A DNA stretch of 64,000 bases from positions 63,133 through 127,132 of the forward strand of contig VZRZ01008796.1 of the NCBI GenBank assembly GCA_013398175.1, written 5' to 3'. Each line of letters begins with the position of its first letter. Position 1 is the first letter of the stretch. Made by a program: the position numbers and the translations under genes. The notes below the pieces were generated by a model. The model ran no database searches. It saw only the letters and a program-made list of their open reading frames with translations, and was not told the DNA's origin. This document shows positions 37,344 to 49,830 of the stretch, one piece after another. This DNA is from Climacteris rufus. Its lineage: Eukaryota > Chordata > Aves > Passeriformes > Climacteridae.

Positions 37344-38023
37344 AACCCCATATAAGCTGTTTTCTGACGGGCTTTGACAACTATGAAGTGATAAAAACTT
37401 TAAGAAGTGAGAAGGGTAATTAACAACAAAAATAAACATATCAGTTTGAGAAAGTTTCACCTAAAATTTGAAATTTGGAAAAAAATAAAAAATAAATTTA
37501 TTATTTAAACTGGATAACAAAAAGAAAAACAGAATGTAATTTGTAACCCTTTCTACAGACAATAACAGAAATCATCATCAAAATAAGCCTATTTAAGTAC
37601 TACGGATAAAAGAGGTCTACCTCTGATTGGAGGAAAAGATCATCTTATTTTACATCATATTCATGTACCACTAAGGCATTATCATCCAAATTAATTATAA
37701 CTGTTCTGAACACCTAGCAGTTTAAAATCAAGAAGCATTCAAGTTCTTCACGTTTCCAAGGCCTCTACTTTTTGTGCCACTGCCTATCTAAAAGAACAGC
37801 TGCAAGTTGTCATCTCCGAGATCTTCTAAATTGCAGCATCTCATTCGCTGCATCAATTGCACACAGGTGTGAAAAATTAACCTCAGGACAAAGGGAGTCT
37901 CATACTCCAAAGATGAAGAATGTCATGTGTCACCTTCCTTCCTATCCCACTGCTTTTTTCCCCACCTTGTTATTTTTACCAAACACTATCATGAACTATT
38001 TTTTTTATATTTGTTATATCTGA

Positions 38024-38160
38024 GATTAAAAATTTTATATGAAGTTAAAGTACACATTTATATGCATTTATGTATTTTATATGCATAACATAAGAATATA
38101 TAATATAAATTATGTATATTGTGCATAAATATATCAAATATACAATATATAAATTCTGTT
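38024..38160. repeat. AT-rich low-complexity region
   Basis: Nearly pure A/T sequence with repeated TATATGCAT, TATAAAT and ATATAATATAAAT words. No gene signal is present. Confidence 0.8.
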
Positions 38161-38545
38161 GGTTTGTAAATAATATCAGGCACATAAGCTTTTATGATGT
38201 CTTAAGACATTCAAGAGGTTTTCTCATAACAGAGTTTTTGTAGCTCTATTGGTCTATTACCCATGAGGGATGGTTTATATGGTCACATGATGTTACTTAA
38301 AAGATCAATTAATATATTTACTAAAAAAACCCAAGCTTGTAGTTGCAATATTTTTTTACTCTTTTTCCAGGTCAACATATCAAGTAGAAACTTCAAAGTA
38401 TGAACAAATTTCAAGCAATTATTCCAAATTTATCTTTGTTATGTTACTCAAAAAAGATGTTTATCACTTTAGAAAAAGCAGATAGATGATTGTCATCTTT
38501 ACGATCCACAGTTGTTCATAGCTGGGACTGATAAACATGACATTG

Positions 38546-38587
38546 GTTTGGTTGTTTTGTTTGTTGTTTCGTTTTTGTTTTTTTTCC
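38546..38587. repeat. T/G-rich low-complexity tract
   Basis: Irregular GTTTG/GTTTTG units end in a T run. Confidence 0.8.
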
Positions 38588-41500
38588 CAGGACTGAAAGA
38601 GCTCTCTATATATGTACACTGCAAGAAAATTGAAAAAATAAAGTTTGTGTAAAAACTTACTACTTCCTTTCTTCTACCTCTATTTTCCCCTTCTTAAGAA
38701 TGCTCCTAATATACCTGTTGATTTTCCTTTTAGTGTTGATTTCTTGGGTTGCTTGCACTGTAATTGAAGAACTAGTGCTATGACCTCAACTAGTCTAATG
38801 ATTGAAAGACTTCCATAATAACTCAAGATGCCTGTTTTAAACCACCTCAATATTATTTATTCTTTGAAATGATCTGTCAGTTACCCATGGAATCCCAAAT
38901 ACAGAAGGCAATAAGTGAAATAATTTCTTTATTGGGAGATGGTAAATTCCTGAAGGTGTTGTTCCTGCTGCTGGCAATATTGTAGTGCAAAGGAAAGGAA
39001 GTGAGAAATAGTTGATGGTGTAGGCGTTATAATTGTGGACACAACCACTTGCTCCTCAATACTTTGTTTGTAGCTTATATTCCAACACATCATTCTCACA
39101 ACAGCTGTTTTATTCTGGGTTTTGATCTATTTAACAACAATATATTGTCTAAGATATCTGTCATTTTTACTATGTTCCTACTGCACCTAGTTCCAGCTGG
39201 CCTGATTCTTCTCCCATTTGTTAGTCAGGCAGGCTTATTTTCTCCTCTGTAATCTTTTCTTTGAGAAACTTAACAAATTGCACATTTTTCAAACCTTTTT
39301 AAAACCCTTGACACTTCTTTTGCAACATCTGACCTTGAAGTAGTGAATACTTTTCATCACTTCTGACAATAACAGACTTTTGCAAGTTGCAAAGATGGGT
39401 ATTGCAAACTGATGTTTGATTGTTTGATTTAATCCTATTTTTCTAATAAGCAACAAAAACAGGAAGACAGTATTTTCACTCAACCTAAAGAGTCAAAAAG
39501 CAGCAATATGTCAAAGCTACAGCAGAAAAGACTTGAAAAGGCAGGTGACATCTAATCAAAGCTAAATCCTGCCACAGCACAGGTCCCTAACAAACTCTTT
39601 CATCAGTAAAATGGAGTTGAGTGAATCACACATTTAAATGGCTGCTCACAGAGAGAGTTTCGTAGCAAGCAAGGCAAAGGAGACTTCTGGGGAGTTTGCT
39701 GATGTTTATGAAGATAGTCTGCCACACGTGTGGGGCATATGAGAAATGCTAGGAAAGTGTTTGTCCAGAGGCTTAGCAGGGAAGCAATGGCAAATAGTAT
39801 TATTTACCAGCTGGGGACCAAAAATGATTTTTCAGAACTAGGAAACAAGTTTATAGGAAGAGAAGAAAGAGTCTTAGAGAGTCTTGAAAGTAGAATCAAA
39901 ACACCATATCTGACATGTTAAAAAGAGGGACCTAGTGGAAGAGACGTAAAAGTTCTCACAACCAATCCAACCAAAATGCTTGGAAGTAGGAAAGATCCTT
40001 GCTATGGAAGTCAGGATGAATGTGAGTGAGGCAAAAGCACCCTTTACAAGGTCAAAAAGCATACAATCGTTAAGGTCATTTAGCTTGTTTTAGTGTATGC
40101 CTCTGTTACTGTATAGAAAGTAGTTGCTGTTTGAATTGAAAATTCACTTTTATGAGTGTGTGTAAACTGAGAGTTTGAAATCAATGGTGGAAAAAATAAT
40201 CCTATCTTCTGTGCTTGGCTTCGTTCCTCTTGCAGAACAGACTCAGCTCCCTGCCTGTCACTGCACACGCCTCCAGCACTCGTGCTGCAATACCAGTGCA
40301 CTCAGCTCTCAGAGCTGACGTACTGCAAGCTTCTCTTTTGTTACTCAGATGTCTTCCCACTCCTCAGCTTTCTCCCTTCTTGGGTGGCACGGACAAATAC
40401 GCCGTTCTCTCAGCAATTAGGATCGTGTAGTCTTCGGCTTTCATTGGTTGCTATTTTTCACTTATGCTCTAAAAAATGTATCAGCCTTTTTTCCCACTGG
40501 ATAGTTTGGTTTATGTTTATGCATGAGTTTGTACATAGCCACATATGCTGAGCTAAAAATGTTAACTCGGTAGCTGTCACTTCCTAATTGAAGTATAGCA
40601 AGTATAGCTAGAATTGGAATATCTGAAAACAGAATACATCTGAAACAAACATGTATATATAAAGAAAGACAATAAATGGATGCAGGAGGGCAATTGCTCT
40701 GCTATTCCATTAATTTACTCAAAATTTCAAATTCTTTTTAATGTGACACAAATGCTGAAAACTTCTAACTCTTTTTCTTAAATATTGAGAGGATGGAGAG
40801 GTGTATTTCCCACCCTGCAATAACAAAGAAGTATAAAATGTTTATTGGCAAGGTGGAAAATCTTTCTTCAGTCCATTTCTGGACTCACTGGGAGCAAAAT
40901 CAATGCTTAAACTACATAAAAATGTTAACACTAAATTTACAAAAAAAAACCAAAAAATTGCCTTAAAGTTACCCACCCAAAATTGTGAATTAGGAGAGGG
41001 GAAAAAGTTTTCACAGCAATGTTACACAGTATGAAAACCACCTGACATTTATATAATTGAGTTTCAATTTTAAATTAGGATGAAGAGCTCTTTTTTTTGA
41101 CAAATCTTATAACAGTGAGCACTAATTACTCTTTGGAATTAATTCAGATCAATGGATATTTACTTACTAAAGTGTTCAGGCCATAGAAAGATAACTCAGG
41201 TAGTTCTGTTCAAGAAACGTCTTACTTAGGCAATATAACGACCACATGAACTTTCAAGTACTGAGTCACTATCCCTAACACTTGATCAGATCTGCAATAC
41301 AACTCTCTGCTTTTTTACCATTATGAGCAGAAATTCCATCTTGAATGTGAGAAACCCTCACTGCTCCCATTTGATCAATATTTTTCCACAGAAGAAGCTT
41401 TGCATTCATTAAATAACATTTTCCTACAAAAAGATAAAAAATTTGTGAAAAAAAAATCAGCTGTTCTTATGTAGAACACTTATGAAACTATTGAAAATAT

Positions 41501-44442
41501 ATGAAGAGCAGTTGGAAGACATTTGACTTTTGAAACAATGGTTGTTTTTGTTCTTTTTGCTTGCATAAAATCCACAACACTTTTGATGCATAGTACCAAA
41601 TTATGTGTTTCATTTAGTAGAGGAATCACTACAGCTGTAAGGAGCAGCTAATTTGCAGCTACTACCTCTGTTATCAAGATCACTAACTCCTGCCTGTATC
41701 CAAAGGGATATCATGTCCAGTGATCCTTATGGGTTCAATTTTATGTTTGCCCAAGAAGTAAAAAAAACCCTGTGTTTTTGGCTCTGTTGTGCTCTGAAGC
41801 ACAGGGCAGAACTCCAGAAGGATGTGCTTTCCTGCTGTCCTCACCCACAATGAGTAATCCAGCAGTTGTTTTCGGAGCCTGCCCCAAAATCAGTCCCTGC
41901 CCCAAGAACAACACTTGATCTTGCCACCCCCATCCCAGTGCTCCTTTCCCAGTCTTTCTCTCCTTTCCTCTGTCATTTTATTTCTGAATCTGTAACTTAT
42001 TTTACGGGAAGTGAAGAAGTTTCAAGGAAAGGCTCTGAAAGTGTATTCCCACATGCAAGTCTTGTCATAACCTGGGGATTAGCACAGGCTATGATAGGAG
42101 ATTTAAGTGAGCAAACATTCAGGAAAAGAGTGGAAAAGCATCCAGACATCCCACTGGTGTTAAGGATGAAGGGAAAGGGTCGGAAACAAGTATCACGTAC
42201 CGTTCCAGCCATGTTTTTCAGCAAACATGACAGCTGCCATGCTGTTTTGTGAGAGCTGTGCCCTTGTCGTGGTACGTTCTACACGCTCTGACTACACCTC
42301 CAGGATTCCATCCCTCAGGGGAAGCTCATGCAGGAAATGCAATGTTGTTGTTTCTCATGATGCTTGAGTGTGAGACAGCAGTCTGTCTCAGCTGGGCCTT
42401 TGATTCCCCAGGCTAAGATATTTCTGAGGTTCTATCTTTATATCTCATGCAGAAAGAAAAGAGCATGAACTGAGCTTGTTCTGCATTACAGATTAAAGCC
42501 CAAAACACGGAACTTCCGTTTTGGAGTACATCAATCCAGATGAGGGCCTTGATAAATTAAATGCAGCAACTAAGAATATGGATTTAATACAACTAATAAC
42601 GTGTTACAGAGAGTAAATGACAGCTTGCTTGGAATGCAAAAAGAAGTGTGGAGCTGTGGAGGGGATGTTTGTTTAAAGCACTGATCTGTGCTGGCTCCTC
42701 AAGGGCAACCTGGAAGAGGTTGAGGATGGCATAAAGCAAGCCCTGTAATCTCCAGAATTGCACAGGAAGGTGTGACTGCACCCTCTAGGAGAAGAAGGAG
42801 GAATGAAGAAGGGTATAAAGGAGACTTACATTTCTAGTCTCAATTTCTCTTTTGCTTTCTGTTTCATAGGAGTGTAGCTGTGCAGTGCCACCTTTGTATC
42901 AAGGCATGCAATAGCATTTCCTGATGGAGAAACGTCCTTTTTGAAGATGCAGGTATTTCAGTATTTCTATGTTTCAATGATAGAACACACAGAAAATTAT
43001 TTTCAGTCTTTTCACCCAACATATACCTGCCCTGTAAACAGAAACCCCAGACTGCTTGTGCATTTCATGAATTTGGAATAAAAAGTTGAGTTCTTCTGCT
43101 GGACTCATCACTATTTTCTCAACTTATCTTTTACAATATAAATATTCCAGCAAAATTCGACTTTCATTTCAGAAACTCAGTCATTTTTTAGAGTTTAACA
43201 ATGAAAAGGCAGGAACTGAGATTTGGCTATCAGAGTAAAAAACAGGACTACTGGAAGAGAGAGCATTTCATAGGGAAAATTTTATTTTTATCTCAAGGGC
43301 ATCAAGAATTTATCATTAGGACATGCTATGAAACTTTAGGAATCTTATTCCATAGTCAAGCATTAAAAAAAAAATCTAGCCCCTTGACAGTGGCCAACTC
43401 ATCACAGTTTTCTTGGTGGTAATATTGTCTTGCCCTGGTCATTGTCATAGAGACCCATATACTGCATCTCTCATTGGAAATGAGAAATAGAAACCATTCC
43501 CCAGGTGGAACATATCCAACTTCCTTGGACAGTTGGAGAAGCAGGATTGTGCTTTAGCAGCTCCCACATCAGGAATCTCTCCCACATTTTGTACTGGCTA
43601 GATGAGTTCTTTGAGGAATAGGCATTAGAAATAAACAATGTCATAGTTTGAGGTGTTTCACTGGCTGCATATTGTTGGTTTAACCTTTGAGTTGAAATAT
43701 TTACAGTGTAGGAAATAAAATCCTGAGAGTCTTTATTCACTAATCACAGAAATTATTTCATACAAGAAAGCCTACTGTAGCAGGAATGTCTACTGCTAAA
43801 GCTGACCTGAATGATGGTACTTAAAATACTTGGGGTTTTTCTTCAACTGAAGTGACACAGGCCAAGTAAGTACAAAATAACAATTCATTACTTGTCTTTA
43901 TGTCATCCACTGCTAACATATCAGTTCAACAACTTTTTTCATTATGCACAAAGTGAAATATCTCTCCATACATTTTGGTATCATCATATTCTATTTTATT
44001 GCTGGCAGATTTGTACTGTACCACAATAAAATCAATAAATGTAACAATAAAATAACGCATCACCCTATGTGTGTTTGAAAGAATTTTATGGTAGATTTAC
44101 TGCCTACATCCTGGGTTGAGGAATTCTACTGAAAGATCCAACAATAATGTAGGTGTATTATTACCCATGACAATTACAGGCATATATTATACATGAATTA
44201 TGATGTAAATATAAAAGACTTCTGCCTTTTTTATTTTATCAAGACAAAGGGGTTTTTTTATATTGTCAAGATTTAAGAAATTGCTCTATTGATTATGTTT
44301 TGTCTGTCTACTCAACAAATAGACCTTATCCATGAAGAAAAATGAATACCACTTAAATTAATCATTATAAAAATGTAATATTTTAACATGGTAATTGGAA
44401 CTGCTTTAATTATGTAGGAAGAGATGGCAAAAAAATATTTTG

Positions 44443-44813
44443 TCTAGCCTGGAAAAGAGAAGGCTTTGGGATGACCTAATTGCACTGTTCCAGTACCTGA
44501 AGGAAGCCCACAAGAAGGATGGAAAAGGACATTTTACAGAGCAGGGAGTGACAGCATAAGGTGTAATGGCTTCAAACTGAAAGAGAGTAGGTTGAGATCA
44601 GATATTAGGAAGAAATTCTTTAGTGTGAGGCTGGTGAGGCCCTGGCATCTATTGCCCAGAGAATCTGTAAATGCCCCTGGAAGTGTTCAAGGCCAAGTTG
44701 GATAGAACTTTGAGCAACCTGGGATAGTGGAAAGTGTCCGTGCCCAAAGCAGGGAGGTTGGAACTTGTCGATATTTAAGATCCCTTCCAACCCAAACCAT
44801 TCTATGATTCTGT
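44443..44813 (+). mobile_element. CR1 LINE 3' fragment (sense) with intact terminal repeat
   Basis: TCTAGCCTGGAAAAGAGAAG, GACCTAATTGCACTGTTCCA, GTACCTGAAGGAAGCCCACA, AGATATTAGGAAGAAATTCT and CCCTTCCAACCCAAACCATT follow one another in CR1 order. The element ends in ATTCTATG ATTCTGTA, the hallmark CR1 octamer pair. It is 5' truncated to about 370 bp. The level of decay is similar to the other sense copies. It is non-coding today. Confidence 0.93.
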
Positions 44814-47140
44814 AATTACAATGCTAAAAGAAAATATCTTAGCAGCTTCAGCTCAGTGTAGCTCTTAAAAAAATCAGAGCTGAAATGTATTTGCAGTGGA
44901 ATATAATTTCCTGACAATGTCAAATCTCATACAAAATATTTCTGTGTAGATTAACAAACTCAGAAAGTGGAATTGGCTTTATGTTGGGATGATGTGAACC
45001 AGCTACTTTTTCTTTCCAAATTGTGGAAGTGACATGGCCATTTATAGTCATTGTTTCATTTCTGAGGCATTAATGCTTACTCTATGATCCAAAATGGAAA
45101 TTTTTTGCATTATTTTCAAAATTGCTTTATTAAATGCCTACTGTATTTTTATTTGAAGTGTCCCAGGACAACAGAATTTGATTTTCAGTAAAAAAGTGGC
45201 AGTATGCTGTGCCTTTATTATATTTGGATAAAGTGAAAATGTGCACCTCAGCTGCGGCAGTGCTCTCTTCACACAGAGTTGTGTTCTGTCATAGTCCCTT
45301 GGATACAAAGGTTTTATGCTTACATTCCAAAGTAAACAGTGCTGATATAACAACTGGAATAGCACAATTTAGTCTTGAATGGAGAAACTACATGGCACAT
45401 GTTTAAACTTATAACTAATTAAGCAAAAAATCAATTCCTCATGTGAGAGCATCATGTAAATATATTGTGTAGGAAAAATATATTATATTTATTGTGTAGC
45501 ACAAATGTGATCTCTTCAGTAGAAGACACAATACAAATTCACACTACATACACAGGACCCATTAGGTAAAACATTTAAAATTAAATTTAATCTTAATATC
45601 CTTAGACTTATGATCAATATGTCAATTAAGGATAACTAAAATATTATTTTCTCTTACTATACCCCCCAAAGATTACACAGAAATTACTTTCATAGCTAAG
45701 ATGAATAAGCCCTAATATCATTTTAACATAAAGTTATTGCCAATTTTTTGTGGTTTTTCCAAATGCTAAGAAGTGGTTGCTGTCAATTTTCAATCTGGGA
45801 TGGCTACTGAAGAAAAAATAGTCTTATCTTTTGAGGGGGCTATTTCATTAACTGGAATCATAGGGCTAATTACAGTAACTTTTGGGGCATTCTTTCTTTT
45901 ATCCTGAGAGATTTCCATTATTTTAAAGGGAAATAAGCTCCCTTTGGGCATTAAACTATATTTGCTTTGATGTAAATGTGTTTAGAAAGGAAATAAAAGA
46001 CACTTTCTAGCCTGTATTGTGCTATAACATAACATTTTGTGTGTTGTGTTTTAAAATGCACCTAAAAGTATAAATCATGTAAATTTTTATGAATATTTGA
46101 TGAGGAATCTTTAAATGAAAATGAAAATTACTATAAATAATAGCATGCAACCTTAAAAACCTTTTATCAAAAGAGAGACCACTGATATTATCTTTTGCAA
46201 AACTATTATTTTTTTTTCTTATTATATTTATTCAGTAGTTCTGTTTCAAGTAAAAGTACTTTTTCAAATTCAAACAGATTTTAGTAAGGATAATTCAGAG
46301 AAATATAATATTCAGGGAATATGTTACCAAAAGCCATAAATATTACTATAAAAGCAAGAGATCTTCACCCTATATTTCAAATTAAAAAAAAATTATTTTA
46401 AAGCAAGCATATGAATCATTATATTTCACAGAGTATCTTATATAAAGGTATTGTAAAGCACCAACTTATTTAACCTTAAGCAATTATTCTATCTTTAGAA
46501 GATATTTATGTTATTGCAAACTCATATTCTTTCTTCATGGTGAGGAAATTACAAATACTTCAATATTTAAAGCATAAACCTCTCAAGCGGTACACCTGGA
46601 AACATTCTGTATGTAAATTCAGATAACTGGTAATAACATCTTAATATTGGTCCTATGCAAACAATAAAATATTTTGTATTCCAGTGTGTAGGACAGTGGC
46701 TGCATTACAACTGGTTATGAGTTTAAAGAAGCCATTTGAGTATAAAGTATTTATCTTAATTATGAAGTTAATTAGGTATTTAGAAATGTGTAGGTAGCTT
46801 AGTGCAAAAGCAAAAAGAACAGAAGACAATGATCTAAAAATCGTTAAGGGAAAGAAGGGCTTTCTGAATGACTATGTACAGTTTATAACTTGTTTCATAA
46901 ATTAAGTTCAAAACAGCTATTTTCAGATCAGGTAAACTTTTCAAATTAATAAAACTTTTCTTGATTCCTGGCAAAAAGAAAGTTGTGACTAAAAAGTTTC
47001 CTCAGTAAATGTCCCTAAAAAGGTTATAAATCAAACCATAAATATTATAGATGCTGTAACAGTTCCATCCCCAAAAAGAAAAGGAATAGAAATAGTTTGC
47101 CTATTCACCAGCTTAGCATGCTTCTAATACCATATCACAG
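44814..47140. other. AT-rich non-coding DNA
   Basis: No gene is recognised. Several homeodomain-type TAATTA words occur (for example about 45870 and 46760), as expected in AT-rich DNA and in conserved enhancers alike. Confidence 0.5.
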
Positions 47141-47319
47141 AAGTACTGAGCCAAAGAAAACATTCCAGCTGCTCACATTTGAGCCTAAAATTACAGAATT
47201 AAAAAAAGAAAAATCCTCAGCAAAAGTGACAAGTCAGGAGAAGGCTCCACCGGAGCATGTCCCAGCCTCACCCTGCACCAGTCCTCCCTTCAAAGGGGAA
47301 GGGGAACACAAGCGCTGGG
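47141..47319 (+). other. Weak candidate exon (unrecognised)
   Basis: An open frame of 85 codons (47097-47354) has a composition unlike the surrounding AT-driven frames. It is rich in Lys, Glu, Pro and Ser with mixed codons, including STEPKKTFQLLTFEPKITEL and, later, EKAPPEHVPASPCTSPPFKG. A possible splice acceptor (branch-like CTTCTAAT, then CATATCACAG) ends at 47140, and a possible donor (TGGG|GTAACC) starts at 47320. The local GC content rises over 47.2-47.32 kb. I recognise no domain; the sequence reads like a disordered linker. The donor is non-ideal and no neighbouring exon was found, so this could be a chance frame. Confidence 0.15.
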
Positions 47320-49680
47320 GTAACCTCAGGTTTTTTGTTACTGAAGAGCACTGAAGTTGATATGTTATAAGCAAGCAAAGATGTTTCAGATCTTAAAGCT
47401 GTTTACAACATTATCAGTGTTGTTGAGGAGGTGAAAAAAAACATGCTTAGGAACTTTCATAACAAAAAACAAATTCCCTATATCATATCCTGCACTTTCA
47501 TTTTATTGCATTTTTCCTTTTCTTCTTTTTTTCCTAATACATAGCTTTTTCCTTTCAAAACTAACCTGAAGCAATTTCTTAGTGACCCTTTGCAAGTATG
47601 TATTAAATCAGTAATTCTGGTTTTAGTTATTTAATTTTAGTTGGTCTGTTTCCTTGAGTTTGATTAAGAGAAAGGAGCATCCCAGTTTTCTGGACAAAAG
47701 CAGTGCCATTTTATGCAAAAATCAGTATCCTTCACACCTAATAACCCTAACACTATACACAATAAGAGAATCTCAAGGCCTCAATGGCAACAACCTCCAA
47801 ATCCGATCCAAACATTTCTAAGAATTTTATTCAGAATCATACAAAATTTATACCACACCAAGTTACAAACACAGAAAAGCACAACTTTCAGAAGTCATTA
47901 CATTCACAAAATTCAAGTGCCTCTGATGTTCATCACTAGTACATTAAAAATTCAGCATTAGCTCTGAAAAAATTAGTTTCAGATTTCACTTCTCACCAGT
48001 AACAAAACCACCTGGCCTACAGCATCCACCAAAAGTGAAACAAAAATTGCTAAAACCTAGGTAAAAAAAAAAAAAAAGGATGTAATTTATTCTTAAAATT
48101 TAATGAATTCAATGGAAAATTTAAATTCTGTTGTGATTAGAAATTTAAGATGATAACTGTGTCTTACAATACAGTGTCAAATTACAAGTCTTCAAGTTAG
48201 GTTATGCTGGCAAGGAAGCATGAATTAATTTTGGCAAACAGAGAGAAATAGTTGAACTTAATTACATTTCAAGGCTATTTTCCACTCCATAATTGCTTGT
48301 TGCAAGAATACATCTTTAATGACTTATTTTAATTAACTGGTCTAAATACTTTATTTGGTTACATGGACTTGATAAGATGGCTCACTAGTCCACCTATACA
48401 TTTTCTAGGCTATTCATTACAAATGGAAGAGAAATCTCCAACCATTAAACAAAGCTCTTTAGCCCATGAATAACTTGCACTAAATTGTCTAAGGCGTAAC
48501 AAGACAGGATACATTGATTTCTGAGAAAAATTTTCTTTAAATTTAATTTACTTACAAAGGAGATACTTGACTGAATGTATTATTGCCTTTAAAGATGATA
48601 TATCCATGTTGATAAAGAAACATGCAGTTAGGTGAAGAAACCACCATTTATTCTTGGTGTCCCCTATTACTCTCATTTTTCCTTCTTTTATTGGAAGTCA
48701 TTACAGCTATTTTGCTTGTCTTCAATTAGATTGTTCCCTGCGACAGCAAACATTAATCTAATGTGAATAAAATACTGAGAACCATCCTTTGTGTGACTAA
48801 AGGACAGTACTGTTGAGGTTTACCCTGTGTATTTCCTGATTTTTTAGGACCATGTATATTAGTAATGTTGGGGCAAATCCTTTGGAAAAAAAACTGCCTG
48901 TAATGGATTTGACATTACCTCTTTGCAAATTACTGTTCTGTATTCTTGTTTATTCCTGCTGCAGCACAAAATGTGAATATTTTGTACAGTTCTCAAAGAG
49001 GAATCTTTCAACAGGTTCACAAATTTCATATAACTTGCAGGAGGTAGAATTGCTATTGGAAAAAGACCAGTGGGTTTGTAGCTACCGTAGACAACATGTA
49101 AGGAACAGTTCTATGAGCTCGTTCTAGATAAGAGTCAAATCTACACTCTAAGAAACAGGATTATATTGTGCTATATTGCCATAGTTCATCCAGGAAGATT
49201 CTATAGGAGGCAGTTTTTCACAGGGATGCTGATTTCTGGTAGCAAAATTTTTTCACTGTACCTTTTTCTGATGAGAAGATGTAAAACCTCTTGTTCTCAA
49301 CAAATTAGGTATTGTGGTGGTTAACTGGATGAGCATTTCTGAATACAGTTTACTCCCAATATGTCAGTAAAGTACATAGCTGGAATTTTACTTTACTTAT
49401 TATATTATGTCCCAATATAGCTAATGCTGAACAAGGCTCAAGGACTTGGTCTTTTGAAAAGGATGAGGTCTTCAGCTCCTTCATTAGTGTAAAAGAGCAA
49501 GGCTTGCTGATTCCAAAATGGTAAAATTAACTTTGTGAATGTCAATTGCAATGGGCCTGGGTCACCCCATCCTGTGGCTCTTATCCAAAATATTTCTCCT
49601 ATCTGTTCCAGTACCCAACTTTTCTTAATCTTAAATTTCTACAGAGGTCAGACTGTACTCATTATGCTGCAAAGTATATA
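47320..49680. other. AT-rich non-coding DNA
   Basis: No gene is recognised. Frames of 82-91 codons (47713-47961, 48852-49127) have no domain. A poly-A run lies at about 48063-48077. Confidence 0.5.
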
Positions 49681-49685
49681 CTAAC

Positions 49686-49830
49686 CAAAAAAAAAAAAAA
49701 CCAAAAAAAACAAAAAAAACCCCCACAAAAAACAAAAAATAAACACATTAACAAACAAAAAAACACAGAAGAAACACCAAAAAACCTCAAACAATAAAAC
49801 CCAATCAAACAAACAAAAAAAACACCCCAC
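49686..49830. repeat. A-rich (CA/AAAC) low-complexity tract
   Basis: About 145 bases are almost exclusively A and C (runs of A broken by CC, CCCCC, CACA). Translating it gives a Lys/Asn/Gln-rich artefact. It is not preceded by a recognisable retroelement body, so a poly(A) tail is not demonstrated. Confidence 0.88.

Larger units (their letters stand above)
35179..44442. other. AT-rich non-coding DNA
   Basis: No gene is supported. Patches with slightly higher GC (40.2-40.45 kb, 41.65-42.4 kb) contain frames up to 128 codons (41866-42252, plus), but no domain, start context or splice structure makes them credible. A G10 run lies at 37334-37343 and an AT-only-like stretch at 38024-38160. Confidence 0.55.

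Noticed and set aside
41866..42252. 128-codon plus-strand frame
   Set aside because: Lies in a modestly GC-richer patch, with an overlapping frame on the other strand and no domain.
49546..49797. Lys/Asn-rich 83-codon frame
   Set aside because: Mostly a translation of the A-rich low-complexity tract.
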